From assembly GCA_031216915.1 (NCBI GenBank), contig CM062297.1:182288083-182352082 (forward strand): DNA of 64,000 nt, in the 5' to 3' direction. The position numbers and the translations under genes are program-made. This document shows positions 12,270 to 23,162 of this stretch, piece after piece. Under the pieces are notes generated by a model. It searched no databases. It had not been told where the DNA came from and saw only the letters and a list, made by a program, of their open reading frames with translations. Origin of the DNA: Pictodentalium vernedei (lineage: Eukaryota > Mollusca > Scaphopoda > Dentaliida > Dentaliidae). Position 1 is the first letter of the stretch. Every line of letters begins with the position of its first letter.

Positions 12270-12517
12270 TTAACCCTTTCAATTCGTAAGACGGATTTTT
12301 CGGTCCAAGGCATAATTTCGTCTTATTTTTGTCTTATTATAAGAGGTCTATATATGGGACATTGATGATAAAATAATAACTGCAGTCTGCAGCCAGACGG
12401 CTGCAGGCTGCAGTTATTATTTTTTCCTCCCTGTATATTGATATTGGACTAACCCATCTTACTTTAAGTGTACACAAAGGCGATAGCATTCTAGGAAACG
12501 CAGTTTCAAAGGGTTAA
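12270..12517. mobile_element. TTAA-flanked MITE, family C
   Basis: The ends are TTAACCCTTTCAATTCG and AGTTTCAAAGGGTTAA, with TTAA on both sides. The centre is a palindrome at about 12370-12422, AATAATAACTGCAGTCTGCAG against its inverse. It has the same terminal CCCTTT as families A and B but an unrelated interior. Confidence 0.7.
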
Positions 12518-12555
12518 GCGGTAACAGTCATTACCGTAAACCTTGCGGTAGACGT

Positions 12556-12898
12556 GGGCTGCGCGGTGGCTTAGTGGTTGGAGCACTGGCTTTAAACCGA
12601 AAGGTCGACGGTCCGGGAAACTGTGTTGTGTTCTTTGACACTTATTCCCGATTGCCCATGTGCGGGCAAAGTGGCGCTGTGTACGAAGGGGCACATCACG
12701 TCGATAGTGTACTTATTTTCAAATGCCGTTAACCCCTCTTGTGCAGCGTTTGTAAGGTGGAGAGTCTGGAAGTTGATCGCCGCTTCTCTGTGGTTTTCTT
12801 TTGGTATTCCAGCTTCTTGCACCCGTAAAACTGTCCGACACGATATCACCCAGGCTGTAGAAAAATGTAGTTAATCCCCAATAAACAAACAAACAAAA
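12556..12898 (+). mobile_element. tRNA-derived SINE, ACAA-type tail
   Basis: The head GGGCTGCGCGGTGGCTTAGTGG and a decayed B box are followed by the common body. The tail is CCCCAATAAACAAACAAACAA rather than AAAT. The flanks GGTAGACGT (12547-12555) and GGTAGAAGT (12899-12907) are a near-perfect target duplication. Confidence 0.8.
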
Positions 12899-12907
12899 GG
12901 TAGAAGT

Positions 12908-13789
12908 ACTTGTAATTCTTTAGAGTGGTCCACTATTTGTGGTCAGCTGTCTTCTTAGGAATTTAGTTAGGCCAAACAAAATTAAATAATTGTTTCTCAG
13001 GCAATTTTTTTTAAAAAACGAATGAGGGAGGGCGGTTTTTATTTTTATTTTTTATTCCTGATGGAATGGTCGCCGATGCCTAAAATCCAGTTGTGAGAGC
13101 CTAAAATTAAATACTAGAGCTTCCATATTGATTCCACTGATAGTTTGTTTTTGAATCGCTGATCATACAACACAAAATCAATATAGAACAACTAAAATGG
13201 AGATAAGAAATAATAAGGAGTTTTTTAACTGGTTGAGTGCTAGAAGCCACAATCAGACCTTTTAAAAAAATGAGAGTACCAGTGCAAAAGACAACATTTT
13301 CCATGCCCATGTTTCGTATTCAGTCAAACGTAAGTAATAGTTTGTTTATATAAATTTGTTCTATTACAAATTATTGGAGAGTGTCTGTTGGCATACGAGA
13401 ATCCTGTCGCATTTCACGACGAGAATAACAATACTGTATCAGTGTATACGACATACTGCATCGCAAATCGCGATGCGATACCGCTAAAATCACACCCTAT
13501 GATAGTTTTGTACATTTTTAATTTTGCTTCCGAAATAAATATGTCGAATGCGGGCCGAAAAATCGAATGCTCCACTGCCTGAGAATCAAAAGATTAATTT
13601 TCTTCAGCCGTATCGGAAGCAATTAATTTTGTACATATTTAGCGGAATAGGGTGGCTGGCGCAAATTACGATCAGAAAGAAAAAGTGTATGTATACTTAG
13701 AATACTGCCTAAGTTATTTTTGGAGTTGGTATGGTGGCAAAAGCATTTATTTAGAGCTCCTCGTCGATGGGGCTGCAGTCGCTAATCCA
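12908..13789. other. AT-rich stretch, no gene seen
   Basis: Only short open frames occur, without recognisable similarity, codon signal or repeat match. Confidence 0.4.
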
Positions 13790-13934
13790 AACACTATTGA
13801 TGAGAGTTCTAAAAAACACTTCCAAATGTTTAGGATAGTGTCGGTCAGAACACGCACACAAGTCTGTTGGGATATGCGCTTGAAGTTGACGACATAAAAT
13901 GGAAATGCAGACAAGTGCATTCAGACCACGACCA

Positions 13935-14175
13935 TTAGTCCTTTGAACCCTGGTGGTGTCTTCCATGTCAGTTCAACGGTAGCAATTGGAAGAGTCCATC
14001 TTCATTATTTGGGGGTAGACCCATTATATTTTCAACGTGCAACCGCAAGGCTGCACGTTAAAAATATTGATTGATCTACCCAACACATTCAATTAGCTAC
14101 CATCCCACTAAATGAAATTATGGCGTATCATATTCCTGTATCGGAAAAAAGGGTCTCTCATGTTCAAATGGTTAA
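13935..14175. mobile_element. TTAA-type MITE, family A, nested in repeat F
   Basis: The left end is TTAGTCCTTTGAACCCTGG, and the right end runs to TTAA at 14172-14175. The central palindrome is AACGTGCAACC against GGCTGCACGTT. The undisturbed TTAA site is visible in repeat F copy 2 at 20281-20284. Confidence 0.65.
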
Positions 14176-14420
14176 CACTTACGCTGCCGAATGCGACTAT
14201 TGTCACCTATTTTGTGATGATTATCTGTACTTCCTGGTATGCGCAGATCAAACATACCATCTGATTAATTGTTGGAAAGGACTCGGAGAGCCCTTTCCAA
14301 CAATTAATCAGATGATAGAGTTTCAAGTTTGTCATAAATTTTATTAAACGTCTTCTCATACAGGCGTACATAGAGGTCCTCCATATATGGATAAAGTGGG
14401 CGTAGCTGTAAAAAGGTTAA
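14172..14420. mobile_element. Second TTAA-flanked palindromic element, abutting the family-A MITE
   Basis: It lies between TTAA at 14172-14175 and TTAA at 14417-14420. It has a strong palindrome at about 14257-14325 (ATCTGATTAATTGTTGGAAAG against its inverse). The terminal inverted repeats are weak. It and the family-A MITE replace a single TTAA in the paralogous copy. Confidence 0.5.
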
Positions 14421-14786
14421 TAATACCGTCGTACTGATGTCGTTAAATCGAAATTTCAAGCAGCAATTTTTCCCATAATGCAACTACGAATGTAACCAAT
14501 TCACTCTTATTTGACAACGCGTAATAAACTCTGTCAAACAAGATTAAATTGATTTAATTCCTAGTTGCATTGTGGGGAAAATTTGCATGTGGACATTTTG
14601 ATATTTCAAATACTGTAAAAGGGTTAATTAAGTGAGATTACTGTGTTCAAACAGGAACGCCAGACTATTCACATTAGTTCAGTAAAATGGAATTCTTGGA
14701 AGAATTTGATCCACAAATGTCTCAGTAAAGAACAGATTGCTTTCGTAGGCCATCACCACAAACAACATCAGGAATTGCCAATTCTC

Positions 14787-15858
14787 GTATATAGTCGTGA
14801 TCTCCGTCCGTCCGTCCGTCCGTCCGTCCGTCACTCCCTGAAAGGCCCTTAGGGTACTCAATTCGAAACGTGTAAACTATGCTAATGTGTTCAGGTAGCA
14901 ACTCCAGATGTGCATGAAGGTTTAGGAATTTTGATTTGGCCCCAGGTGGTTCCAGTGGAACCACTTTTATCGTTAGAAAATCAGTTTTGATCAGAAGGCT
15001 CTTAGGGTATTTAATTCGAAACGTTTAAACTATGCTAATGTGTCCAGGTAACATCTCTAGATGTGCATGAAGGTTTTGGAATTTTGATTTGGCCCCAGGT
15101 GGTTCCAGTGGAACCACTTTTATCTTTAGAAAATCAGTTTTCTTCGAAAGGCTCCTAGGGTATTTAATTCGTAACGTTTAAACTATGCTAATATGTTCAG
15201 GTAACATCTCTAGATGTGCATGAAGGTTTCGGGATGTTGATTTTGCCCCCTGTGGTTCCAGTGGAACCACTTTTATCATTAGAAAATTAGTTTTCATCGA
15301 AAGGCTCCTAGGGTATTTAATTCGAAACGTTTAAATTTTGCTAATGTGTTCATGTAGCAACTATAGATGTGCATGAAGGTTTTGGAATTTTGGATTGGCC
15401 CCAACTGGTTCCAGTGGAACCACATTTATCTTTAGAAAATCAGTTTTCATCGAAAGGCTCCTAGGGTATTTAATTCGAAACGCTTAAACAATGATAATGT
15501 GTTCAGGTAATATCTCTAGATGTGCATGAAGGTTTCGGAATTTTGAATTTGCCCCCTGTGGTTCTAGTGGAACCACTTTTATCATTAGAAAATTAGTTTT
15601 CATCGAAAGGCTCCTAGGGTATTTAATTCGAAACGTTTAAATTTTGCTAATGTGTTCATGTAGCAACTATAGATGTGCATGAAGGTTTTGGAATTTTGAT
15701 TTGGCCCCAAGTGGTTCCAGTGGAACCACTTTTATCGTTAGAAAATCAGTTTTCATCGAAGGGCTCCTTGGGTATTAATTCGAAACAATGCTAAGGTGTT
15801 GCTAAGGAAATGCGGCGACACACCATTGTGTGCTTTGCACACACATAACTCGATCTAG
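14787..15858. mobile_element. Helitron-like non-autonomous element with satellite-type array ('pearl'-like)
   Basis: In order it contains a short left end, a (CCGT)n/(ACGG)n microsatellite (14803-14831), six to seven tandem units of about 155 bp (14838-15800), and a right end with hairpin GTGTGC-TTT-GCACAC at 15828-15842. The hairpin is followed 12 nt later by CTAG at 15855-15858. A short hairpin just upstream of CTRR is the hallmark of Helitron 3' ends. (ACGG)n plus about 160-bp core repeats is the layout I recall for bivalve pearl elements. The borders are supported by the empty site in repeat F copy 2 (about 20665-20680). No Rep/helicase gene is present. Confidence 0.65.
14838..15800. repeat. 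Tandem array, about 155-bp unit, 6-7 copies
   Basis: Each unit starts near GGCTCCTAGGGTATTTAATTC and contains GATGTGCATGAAGGTTT and the palindromic GTGGTTCCAGTGGAACCAC. Units begin near 14840, 14993, 15148, 15300, 15456, 15607 and (partial) 15759. Alternate units resemble each other more closely, which hints at a higher-order (dimer) structure. Confidence 0.85.
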
Positions 15859-16077
15859 TTTAGCTTAGGGTGGATTCCGAATGAGAACCAAATTAATGAC
15901 TAAGTTACTAACACCCTTTCTGGGGTTGTGTAATAAGAATAATAATTTAAAACATCCCTGTCTTTTATCGTCTTGATAATCGACTTTCGATAAAGTTATC
16001 TACCTTGAAATTATTAGACGAGCGAGGAAGGTCCAATTAAGAAGTAAGTAGTTGTTGAGAAAACACCTATGGCATCA

Positions 16078-16973
16078 GGGGGAGGCCACCAAAAATTTGC
16101 AAGACGAGACGTGGGGGTGGGTGGGTCTCTTGAGTGCGCCAAAAATGTGCATTTCCAACTTGTGCAATTTTTTGAATTTTTTAAAATCATATCAATATAT
16201 CAGCTAATATATACCATCATTTGTGTTTCAAACCTTAAAGATGATGTTGTACATCACACTCTTAACATAAATTCAACATCAGGAGGCTTTATATGTGAGA
16301 ATATTGGGCTTAATCTTGGAAAATATCGCACGTTAGTAGGGGGTGGGTGTCTTGTTCGAAATGTAGAAAATGTGCAGACAATATTTTGTCAACAATTCAA
16401 ATGAAAATTTGTTCCCGTATATGTACACCTGCTCTGGCTAAGCCTGATAATGAACAGCTTGTCATTTGTAGATTGGGGCCAACAGCAGTCCACAGAGTTT
16501 TAAATTGGTGGTACCAGTTTAACCCTTTACCTAACATGAAACGCAGACGACACTTGCCAAAAAATGATTGAATGACTAATTTTTTCATTTTTCGTCTCAA
16601 AAACATAGGTTATGACCCCTCATTGGAACGATCTCGACGAGCTCGTTCCAATGAGGGGTCATAACCTATGTTTTTGAGACAAAAAATGAAAAAAATAATA
16701 AAAATTAATTGGCGATTTTTGAGAATAAAGCTGGCCGGTAACGGACGTTACGTTGGGTAAAGGGTTAAGAACATATGAAACCCCCTCCTAAAGACAGCTG
16801 TGCCTACTAAGTTTATAAGCTTATTTTGGATTTTAATGGGAGAGTGGGGGGTGGGTGTCTGAGAACGGTAGTAGAAAATTTGCACGTAGGGGTGAGTGGG
16901 TGTAAAAAGGAGCCGAAAAAATAGGACGTCACGTCTTGCAAATTTTTAGTGCCCCCCCCCCCCCCCCCCCCCC
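16078..16973. mobile_element. Poly-G/poly-C-ended inverted-repeat element, family E, copy 2
   Basis: It matches 2797-3558 along most of its length, with the same inverted ends (ACCAAAAATTTGCAAGACG against CGTCTTGCAAATTTTTAGTG and a C tract). Compared with copy 1 it lacks about 120 bp (around 3120-3220 in copy 1) and carries a family-B MITE at 16519-16768. The outer flanks extend the inversion (GGCATCA against TTGATGGC). Confidence 0.7.
16519..16768. mobile_element. TTAA-flanked MITE, family B, with empty-site proof
   Basis: The element runs from TTAACCCTTTACCTAAC to GTTGGGTAAAGGGTTAA. The central palindrome has arms of about 40 bp, reading ACATAGGTTATGACCCCTC then GAACGA around CGAGCTCG. In family E copy 1 the same spot reads accagtTTAAgaacat at 3342-3356, with one TTAA and no element. 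This shows TTAA target duplication. Confidence 0.85.
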
Positions 16974-17192
16974 TTGATGGCTTCAGTAGAAAATAAAGTA
17001 AAGTTACCTTTTGCTACTTCAAATAAACGAAAGCAACAGACAACTCCTGGAGCTGTCTTTTGTTTTCGTTTAGTGAAAGTAACAAAAGGAAACTTGGCAT
17101 TTTATGGCAAGCTAATTAGAAGTAACTAATCCACAGACAATCCATCATTAATACTATCTATCAGTACCACACCCACCAACACTAATAAGTGT

Positions 17193-17856
17193 CAGAGAGC
17201 ACGATCGCCCAGTGGAGTGGACTTCAAACCGAAGCTCCACGGTTCGATCCACGCCAGGAGCAACTGTGTGGTGTCCTTGGGCAAGGCATTTACAGTTGAA
17301 ACTAGTAGTCCTGTCATGAAATGCGCACAAATAGCACGTCGATCTGCGCGTTAATCTACGCGTTATGACCATAGTAAGAATATCAAATTCTGTACATATG
17401 GCCTGTGCACAGGCAATGTTTCAGCCAATGGACCTCCGGGTAACCCAGAGGTCCATTGGCAGAAACATAGCCTGTGTTTGTTATGAGTAACCAGGAGAAC
17501 CTGCCGTGCTTTGGATGCCATTCGATTTGGCAATTGCGCGCAATTCCAACGCGCAATTAAGCCTAGATAAGCGCACAGTTCGTGATAGGACTTCTAGTTT
17601 TAACTGTAAGTGAATGCAGTTGAGTTTGTAAGCTGAATAACCCTGGTGGGGGCACGATTGAGCTGTTACACTAAGGCGTACTGAACGTCGATGGTGCACT
17701 TGCCTTCAACCAATGCTAACCCTGTTTGTGCGGAGTTGGTACGTTGAAGAATCTGACATTACTCACCGCTTCTCGGAGGTTCTCTCCGGGTACTCCGGCG
17801 GTCCCACCCTTAAAACTGTCTGACAGGAGGTGACCCTGACTACATAAATAAATAAA
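17193..17856 (+). mobile_element. tRNA-derived SINE, interrupted by a MITE
   Basis: The head with B box GGTTCGATCCACGCC and CCTTGGGCAAGGCATTTA lies at 17193-17292. The body resumes after 17608 with GTACTGAACGTCGATGGTGC and ends with a short AAAT tail at about 17856. A TA-flanked MITE occupies the gap. Confidence 0.75.
17293..17606. mobile_element. TA-flanked MITE (Tc1/mariner-type) nested in a SINE
   Basis: The inverted ends CAGTTGAAACTAGTAGTCCT and AGGACTTCTAGTTTTAACTG are flanked by TA on both sides. A palindromic core at about 17401-17478 centres on CCTCCGGGTAACCCAGAGG and is shared with the MITE at 6150-6407, although the ends are unrelated. Confidence 0.75.
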
Positions 17857-18155
17857 TAACACTAAATGTCCAATTTGGCCCTTTGTTTAGCGAATGTATT
17901 TTAATGATAATTTGCAAGTTTTTATTTTTCCCAGGAAAAAATTACCAAATCTCACCCTTAGACTTTTGTATCAGTGAAACGGACAGTGTCTGTAGTTTTT
18001 GTCACGACGCGCACATTGTTGATATAATGAACAGAAGAAAGTTACAGAACATCGGAAGGTGGAGAAAATTATTTTTAAATGGGTTTCAACGGTGAATAAC
18101 AGTGAAACCTTCAAACGGATTGGAGGGGAAGTGTGAAGAGCCAGCTTCTGTATGT

Positions 18156-18410
18156 TTAGCCCTTTACCTAACCTGAAAAGCAGACGACACTTGCAAAAAA
18201 AAAAATTCTTGAATAACTAATTGTTTTCATTTTTTGTCTCAAAAACATAGGTTATGACCCCTCATTGGAACGAGCTCGACGAGCTCGTTCCAACGAGGGG
18301 TCATAACCTATGTTTTTGAGACAAAAAATTAAAAAAATAATGAAAATTAATTGGCGATTTTTGAGAATAGCGCTGGCCGGTTTTGGCCGTTACGTTAGGT
18401 AAAGGGTTAA
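18156..18410. mobile_element. TTAA-type MITE, family B
   Basis: The element runs from TTAGCCCTTTACCTAACC to GTTAGGTAAAGGGTTAA. It contains the same long central palindrome as 16519-16768, near-identical except for a few bases. Confidence 0.8.
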
Positions 18411-18559
18411 ACTACTTTACAGGAAACCGCCTGAAGTTTGTGAAATGATAACATTTCGAAATATCAATTTTATATGAAATTCCCATGCCCTTGATTCACT
18501 TAAAACTTCAGGAAATTAAGGGGAGCTAACTTTCCTGTAAATATCATCCAATGACGAAA

Positions 18560-18800
18560 ATTACCAGCCGTGAGTGGTTTCTTTATCGTGATAGGATCGC
18601 GACATCATCGCGACAAATTGACACCGTGGATATTTTTTTAATAAAATAATATAAAATCAGGACTAAATCACGAAAAACAAAATACAAGACTGTCTGAGAT
18701 TTAATGTATTCGTGTTTCTTTTTTGAAAGGTGAGATTCTTGACTGTGTTGTGGACAGAAAATGGACAGACACTTTCAATGGATCGCGACTGCGACTCGCG
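18560..18800. repeat. Dispersed repeat family G, copy 2
   Basis: It aligns with 10740-10803 plus 11253-11540 and lacks the SINE present there, so it acts as the empty-site version. Confidence 0.45.
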
Positions 18801-18937
18801 ACGTGCCGATGAGAACTGTTATCGTTACTTCGAACCCTATCGATGCAGGTTCTAGAAAACTTCCCAACTGTTAGGTCAGTTTCGGTCAGAGCACGCACAC
18901 ACGTCTGCTGGGCGATGTGCATGAAATTGGCGATATT

Positions 18938-19875
18938 TGTTTTTGTTTTATTGGGTTATTTATTTATTGGCACTAAACGACCCTTTGGACAGACAGGGTC
19001 ACCTCGTGTCGAAGAGTTTTACGGATGGAGGAAGCCGGAATACCCAGAGACAACCACTGAGTAGCGGCGAGTAACTGTCAGACTCCCCAACGTACTAACT
19101 CAGCACAAGTTGGGTTAGCATTGGTTGAACACAAGTGCACCATCGACGTGGAGTACGCCTTAGTAAACAGCGCCACCGTGCCCCCTTCGGCGTGCGGTTA
19201 ACACCACTTCACCACGAGTGGTGAACATTTGGTACACCAAGCTACTTTGGGTATATTTTATTTATATCATGATCGTCAGATTAATAAGAGTCGCTATTAT
19301 TTTTTCTCGATTTTACTGAGCACCAGACGTACATACGAGCGAATCTGTCTTTGTTTATACGAGCATCGGTGGGCGGTACTTCCGCTGTCAATTTTATCGC
19401 CGAAACGAAATAAAAAAAAGAAACTGAGCCTTTTTCGTTTTAGTAACCTAATAACATACTATTTCGAGTTATGCATGCTTTATTAACATGAGACAATGCA
19501 TGTTTGTTAAATTTTGGCATCCTTTGAGGTGAACCCATTTAAAAACATAATAAATAATTGCCACTTCCATTTCACTCTTCGCGAGGCGACGTGCGATAAA
19601 TTTAGACAAGTTTACATTCAGGGCGACGTCACCAAAGGTCAACGGGGATGTAGTTCTACTGTAGATGGAAATTTTTACTATAGAAATCCCATTGCTGACG
19701 TGTTCATCACGGTTGGTGTGTAAACCTAAAATTTATGTCATAGGCTTTTCATATATAGTAGAATAGGTAATCATGGTATAAAACGCGAATACCACTGGCG
19801 GGACACGAATCGTGGGCCTTTCGGTTTGAAGTCCAATGCCGTAACCACTGATCCACTGAACCACCGCGTTTCCTG
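18938..19875 (-). mobile_element. tRNA-derived SINE, minus strand, split by about 580 bp of other DNA
   Basis: Tail and body lie at 18938-19205 and a tRNA-like head at 19790-19875 (minus-strand GGTTACGGCATTGGACTTC). The intervening 19206-19789 starts with the palindrome TTCACCACGAGTGGTGAA and is not recognised. I infer that the two pieces were one SINE; they could also be two truncated copies. Confidence 0.55.
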
Positions 19876-20230
19876 TTTTATTGGGTTTAACGGCACTTTC
19901 AACAGCCAGGGTCACATCGTGTCGGGCGGTTTTACGGGTGGAGGGAGTACCCCGAGAGAACCACCTAGCAGCAGCGAGCAACTGCTAGACTTCCTAACGT
20001 ACTAACTGTACACAAGCAGGTTTAGTAGGGGTTGACGCCAAGTGCACCATCGGCGTGCAGTAAGCCTTAGTACACACTATACAGCGCACACGTGACCCCC
20101 TCCCCCACGGGGTACAACCGGGATTAAGTGCTTTGTCCAAGAACACATCGTAGTTACCGTTGGTCAGAATCGAACCGTCGACCTGCCCATTTGAAGTTCG
20201 ACGCCCCAACCACTGAGACACCGCGCTCCC
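19873..20230 (-). mobile_element. tRNA-derived SINE, minus strand
   Basis: A complete copy whose head ends at 20230 (minus strand GGGAGCGCGGTGTCTCAGTGG). The body includes CGTGTGCGCTGTATAGTG, a local variant. It abuts the previous SINE directly, giving a tandem pair. Confidence 0.75.
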
Positions 20231-20760
20231 GAAACTGACGACATGCAATTGAAATTCAGGCAAGTGCACCCAAACAGACATTAATAATCCCGTCATATCA
20301 ATGTCGAAAAATCGAAATTTCAAGCGGCAATTTTTCCCATAATGCAACTTGGAATTGAAACTATTCAATCTCGTTTGACAGAGCTCAATGAGCTCAAACA
20401 AGATTGAATTATTTAAATTCCTAGTTGCATTACTGAAATAAGTTGCAGGTCGAAATTTTGATGTTTTGACACCAGTGTACAAAGGCTTAAATAATTGAAA
20501 TTTCTGTGTTCAAGCTGGAAACTCAGACTAATTACGTTAATATGGTTCAGTCGCATGGAATGCTGGGAAGTATTTGATCTACAGACGCCTCAATACAGAA
20601 CAGGCCACTTTCGCATGCAACTGCTACAATCAAGCAACATTCAGGAACTACCAATCAATTCTCGGTTTTTTTAGCCCCTAACGGGTTCTGAATGTGAACC
20701 AAAATACTAACAGTGTTCCCGGGGTTGTGGGGTAGCTCATTTTGAATAGCGGCAAAATCA

Positions 20761-21420
20761 TTCAGAGCTAGGCAAATGGTACCTTAGTCTTGAGTTCGAA
20801 CCAACGCGATGCTCAATCTGGAAAATTTAAAAGTTTCTAGACTGTAAAAACATACTGTTAAAATTACGTAGAAGTACTGACAACAATGGTCGTTTCTTTT
20901 ACCGTAAAGTGTTAAAATAAAGACTGTTAGTAGTATGTCGGGGGCCGACGGTCCATATTTTCCAGAACCCCGCTCCCGGACCCTGGAAGTGACGTCATGC
21001 CAAGTGGTGTCATGTCACGTTACTTCATGTCGCGTATATTGTTGTCATCATGGTAGGTCGCTCGATGTCATTACCATAGTGATATGTGCTGTCAGTGCGC
21101 ATGAGCAACGTGTGTTGTTTCGTTGATACGTGTTGTCGCTTTACATTTTGTATACCGGATGCCGCAATCTTGGTTTCTATGGTGGCACATGGCTGCTATG
21201 TGACCCAATACACCGTCTGATGTTGATATTTTCGGAAAATGGTATTGGATACGCGTTATTGGACACATAAGTTTGTTACCAAGTTTAGTGTGGATCATGA
21301 ATGTCACAGGCCCACGAAAACTTCGTGCAGGTTTTTCGCACGAGCGTTGCGTTAATGTCCGTGGGGTACGTTTTGAAATTTTCATTTGTACGGGACGGGA
21401 TTTTTCTGAGGTCTCATCGT
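20761..21420. other. Non-coding stretch upstream of a Tc1-like pseudogene
   Basis: It contains a fragment of the ACTGTAAAAA-type MITE (20843-20925) and CATGTCACGTTAC-like repeats of ATGTCR words at 20995-21070. No supported gene was found. Confidence 0.4.
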
Positions 21421-21480
21421 TCTTTTCTTGGTATAAACTCGTTCATCAATAGTTTCTAGTCGAAACGTAACTTTTGAGGT

Positions 21481-22480
21481 ATGCGAAGACTGACACGTGA
21501 CGAACGTTTACGTTCCGTTGGCATGTTGGAAGCTGGCAAACACAGACTGCAGTGGCTCAAATTCTCAACGTTACTCAGTCGGTGATTAGGAGGTTGTGGT
21601 CACGCTACCGTCAGACAGGCAATGTTGATGACAGACGTCGGTCAGGTCGTCCAAGGGCGACAAACTGCTAACCAGGATCGTTTACGTTATGTAACCGCCA
21701 TCAAAGTGTCTCATAAATTGGACAGCAGCTGCACCGAGCGACAGATGTGCGAGTCAGTGGTCAGACTATCCGAAATCTCCTACAGATCTGGAATTTGTAC
21801 GCTTTGACGACCTCGAATAATTTCACGTTTAATTGAACGTCACATCGCAGCAAGGCGTAACTGGTGTGGAGCACGACAGCGCTGGGACATTCGTCGGTTG
21901 AGCAACGTCATGTTTTCCAATGAATCGAAGTTCACTTTCGACTTCCACGACAGGCGAAACAGATTGTGGAACGAACGATACCATGACTTAACCGTTAGGC
22001 ATCACGATATTTTGGTGGTGGGTCGGTTATGGTGTGGGGAGGCATAACCATGACAAGTAGAATAGCATTACATGTCATCCAAGGGCGTGTCAAAGGGCAG
22101 TACTACCGTTACAACATCTTAGCAGCTCATGTTGTACCATTTGCGCGACATCACGTCTGTCGATTCTTTTTCCAAGATGACAATGCAAGAGCGCACAGGG
22201 CCCATGTCGCTACAGAGTATATATCACTACACTGCCTTGGCCATTACTAAGTCCAGACCTTTCACCAATCGAGCACGTCTGGGATATACTTGGCGGGCAC
22301 CTACGACAACGCCAAAAGCCCCCTACAAATGTCTAGGAACTCACCGCTGCTCTGTAGGAAGAATGGAATAACATCAGTCAAGCTGATATTGGACGTTTGG
22401 TGAGGACTATGCCACGTCGGATCCGCGCCTGTATCGCGAACCGAGGTGGATTTTGCAAGGTATTGAGTTCTTGAATTGAA
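21481..22480 (+). pseudogene. Tc1/mariner-like transposase, decayed
   Basis: The N-terminus opens with MRRLTRDERLRSVGMLEAGK, a typical Tc1 paired-type helix-turn-helix start, followed by a basic GRP-type linker (RSGRPRATT). The catalytic half contains VMVWGGI and FFQDDNARAHRA, matching the second aspartate region of the DD34E domain. The frame is broken several times: stops and shifts fall between the DNA-binding and catalytic parts and again after the HRAHVA motif. The C-terminal DPxE-type region is scrambled. Clear terminal inverted repeats were not found. Not functional. Confidence 0.8.
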
Positions 22481-22625
22481 TGTGGTAAATTCTCTGACTG
22501 ACCGTCCATGTCTTCTACGGCTCAGTGCGTGGAATGTGTGCTTGTCAGACACTCAACTATCGCTGAAATCATTCACCAGATGTCACAGTGCAATGCCTCA
22601 ACTGTCTTTTTGATGAAAATATAAA

Positions 22626-23048
22626 TATATAATAAACTGACCGTGTTTCTGAATAAATGAAATAATAATAATATATTTTTGCAAGTAGACCAGTAGGCCA
22701 GTATGGTAAGGTAATAGGGTAATGTATAATCGGAAAACCGTAAAAACGTAAAATGGAGGGGGAACATGTTCCTGAGCTCGCGAGGAGAAAAAGAAGTCGA
22801 TAACGACCCGAGAGTCTACTTATTAGGCGCTAGTTGGCAATTAAGTAATCAAATAATCAATCAATTAATCAATTAAATAATTGACTGTATTTCCGAATAA
22901 ATGAAATAATATATTTATGCTGACTGAGTAGACCAGTAAGGTCATGGGTGATATATAATCGGAAAACCGTAAATGGCAAGGTAATATGTTCATGAGCACT
23001 CGAGGAGAAAAAAAGGGCGATAACAACCCAGGAGACTAACTATTAGGC
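22626..23048. repeat. Direct duplication of a segment of roughly 200 bp
   Basis: Segments at about 22626-22836 and 22873-23048 share, in order, AATAAATGAAATAAT, GTAGACCAGTA, TATAATCGGAAAACCGTAAA and GAGGAGAAAAA. They are separated by an AATCAATTAATC-rich spacer. Function unknown. Confidence 0.65.
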
Positions 23049-23162
23049 AGCAGGAAGTCGGGACATCTCGGGTAGGAACAGCTGATATCGGCGTTATATG
23101 TTTTTATTTGCTTGCTGGTGTGTTATCCCATATTTGGATCCCGTAAATTAAATGGCTTTGAA

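Larger units (their letters stand above)
13790..16020. repeat. Dispersed repeat family F, copy 1, with three nested insertions
   Basis: Host-repeat pieces at 13790-13934, 14421-14787 and 15859-15930 align in order with 18837-18935, 20231-20668 and about 20669-20740. Shared words include GTCGGTCAGAACACGCACAC, AATTTTTCCCATAATGCAAC and CCTAGTTGCATT. Copy 1 carries a family-A MITE, a second TTAA element and a Helitron-like element. Copy 2 lacks all three and has SINEs instead. Confidence 0.6.
18837..20760. repeat. Dispersed repeat family F, copy 2, carrying SINEs
   Basis: Pieces at 18837-18935 and 20231-20740 match copy 1 (13790-16020). Two minus-strand SINEs separate them. The flanks GAAATTGGCGATAT and GAAACTGACGACAT look like a decayed target duplication. 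Confidence 0.55.

Noticed and set aside
14838-15800. CRISPR-like array
   Set aside because: The units are contiguous 155-bp tandem copies without unique spacers, in a eukaryotic repeat element.
21092-21385. A 97-codon minus-strand frame near the Tc1-like pseudogene
   Set aside because: No recognisable similarity; it lies in non-coding sequence upstream of the transposase relic.
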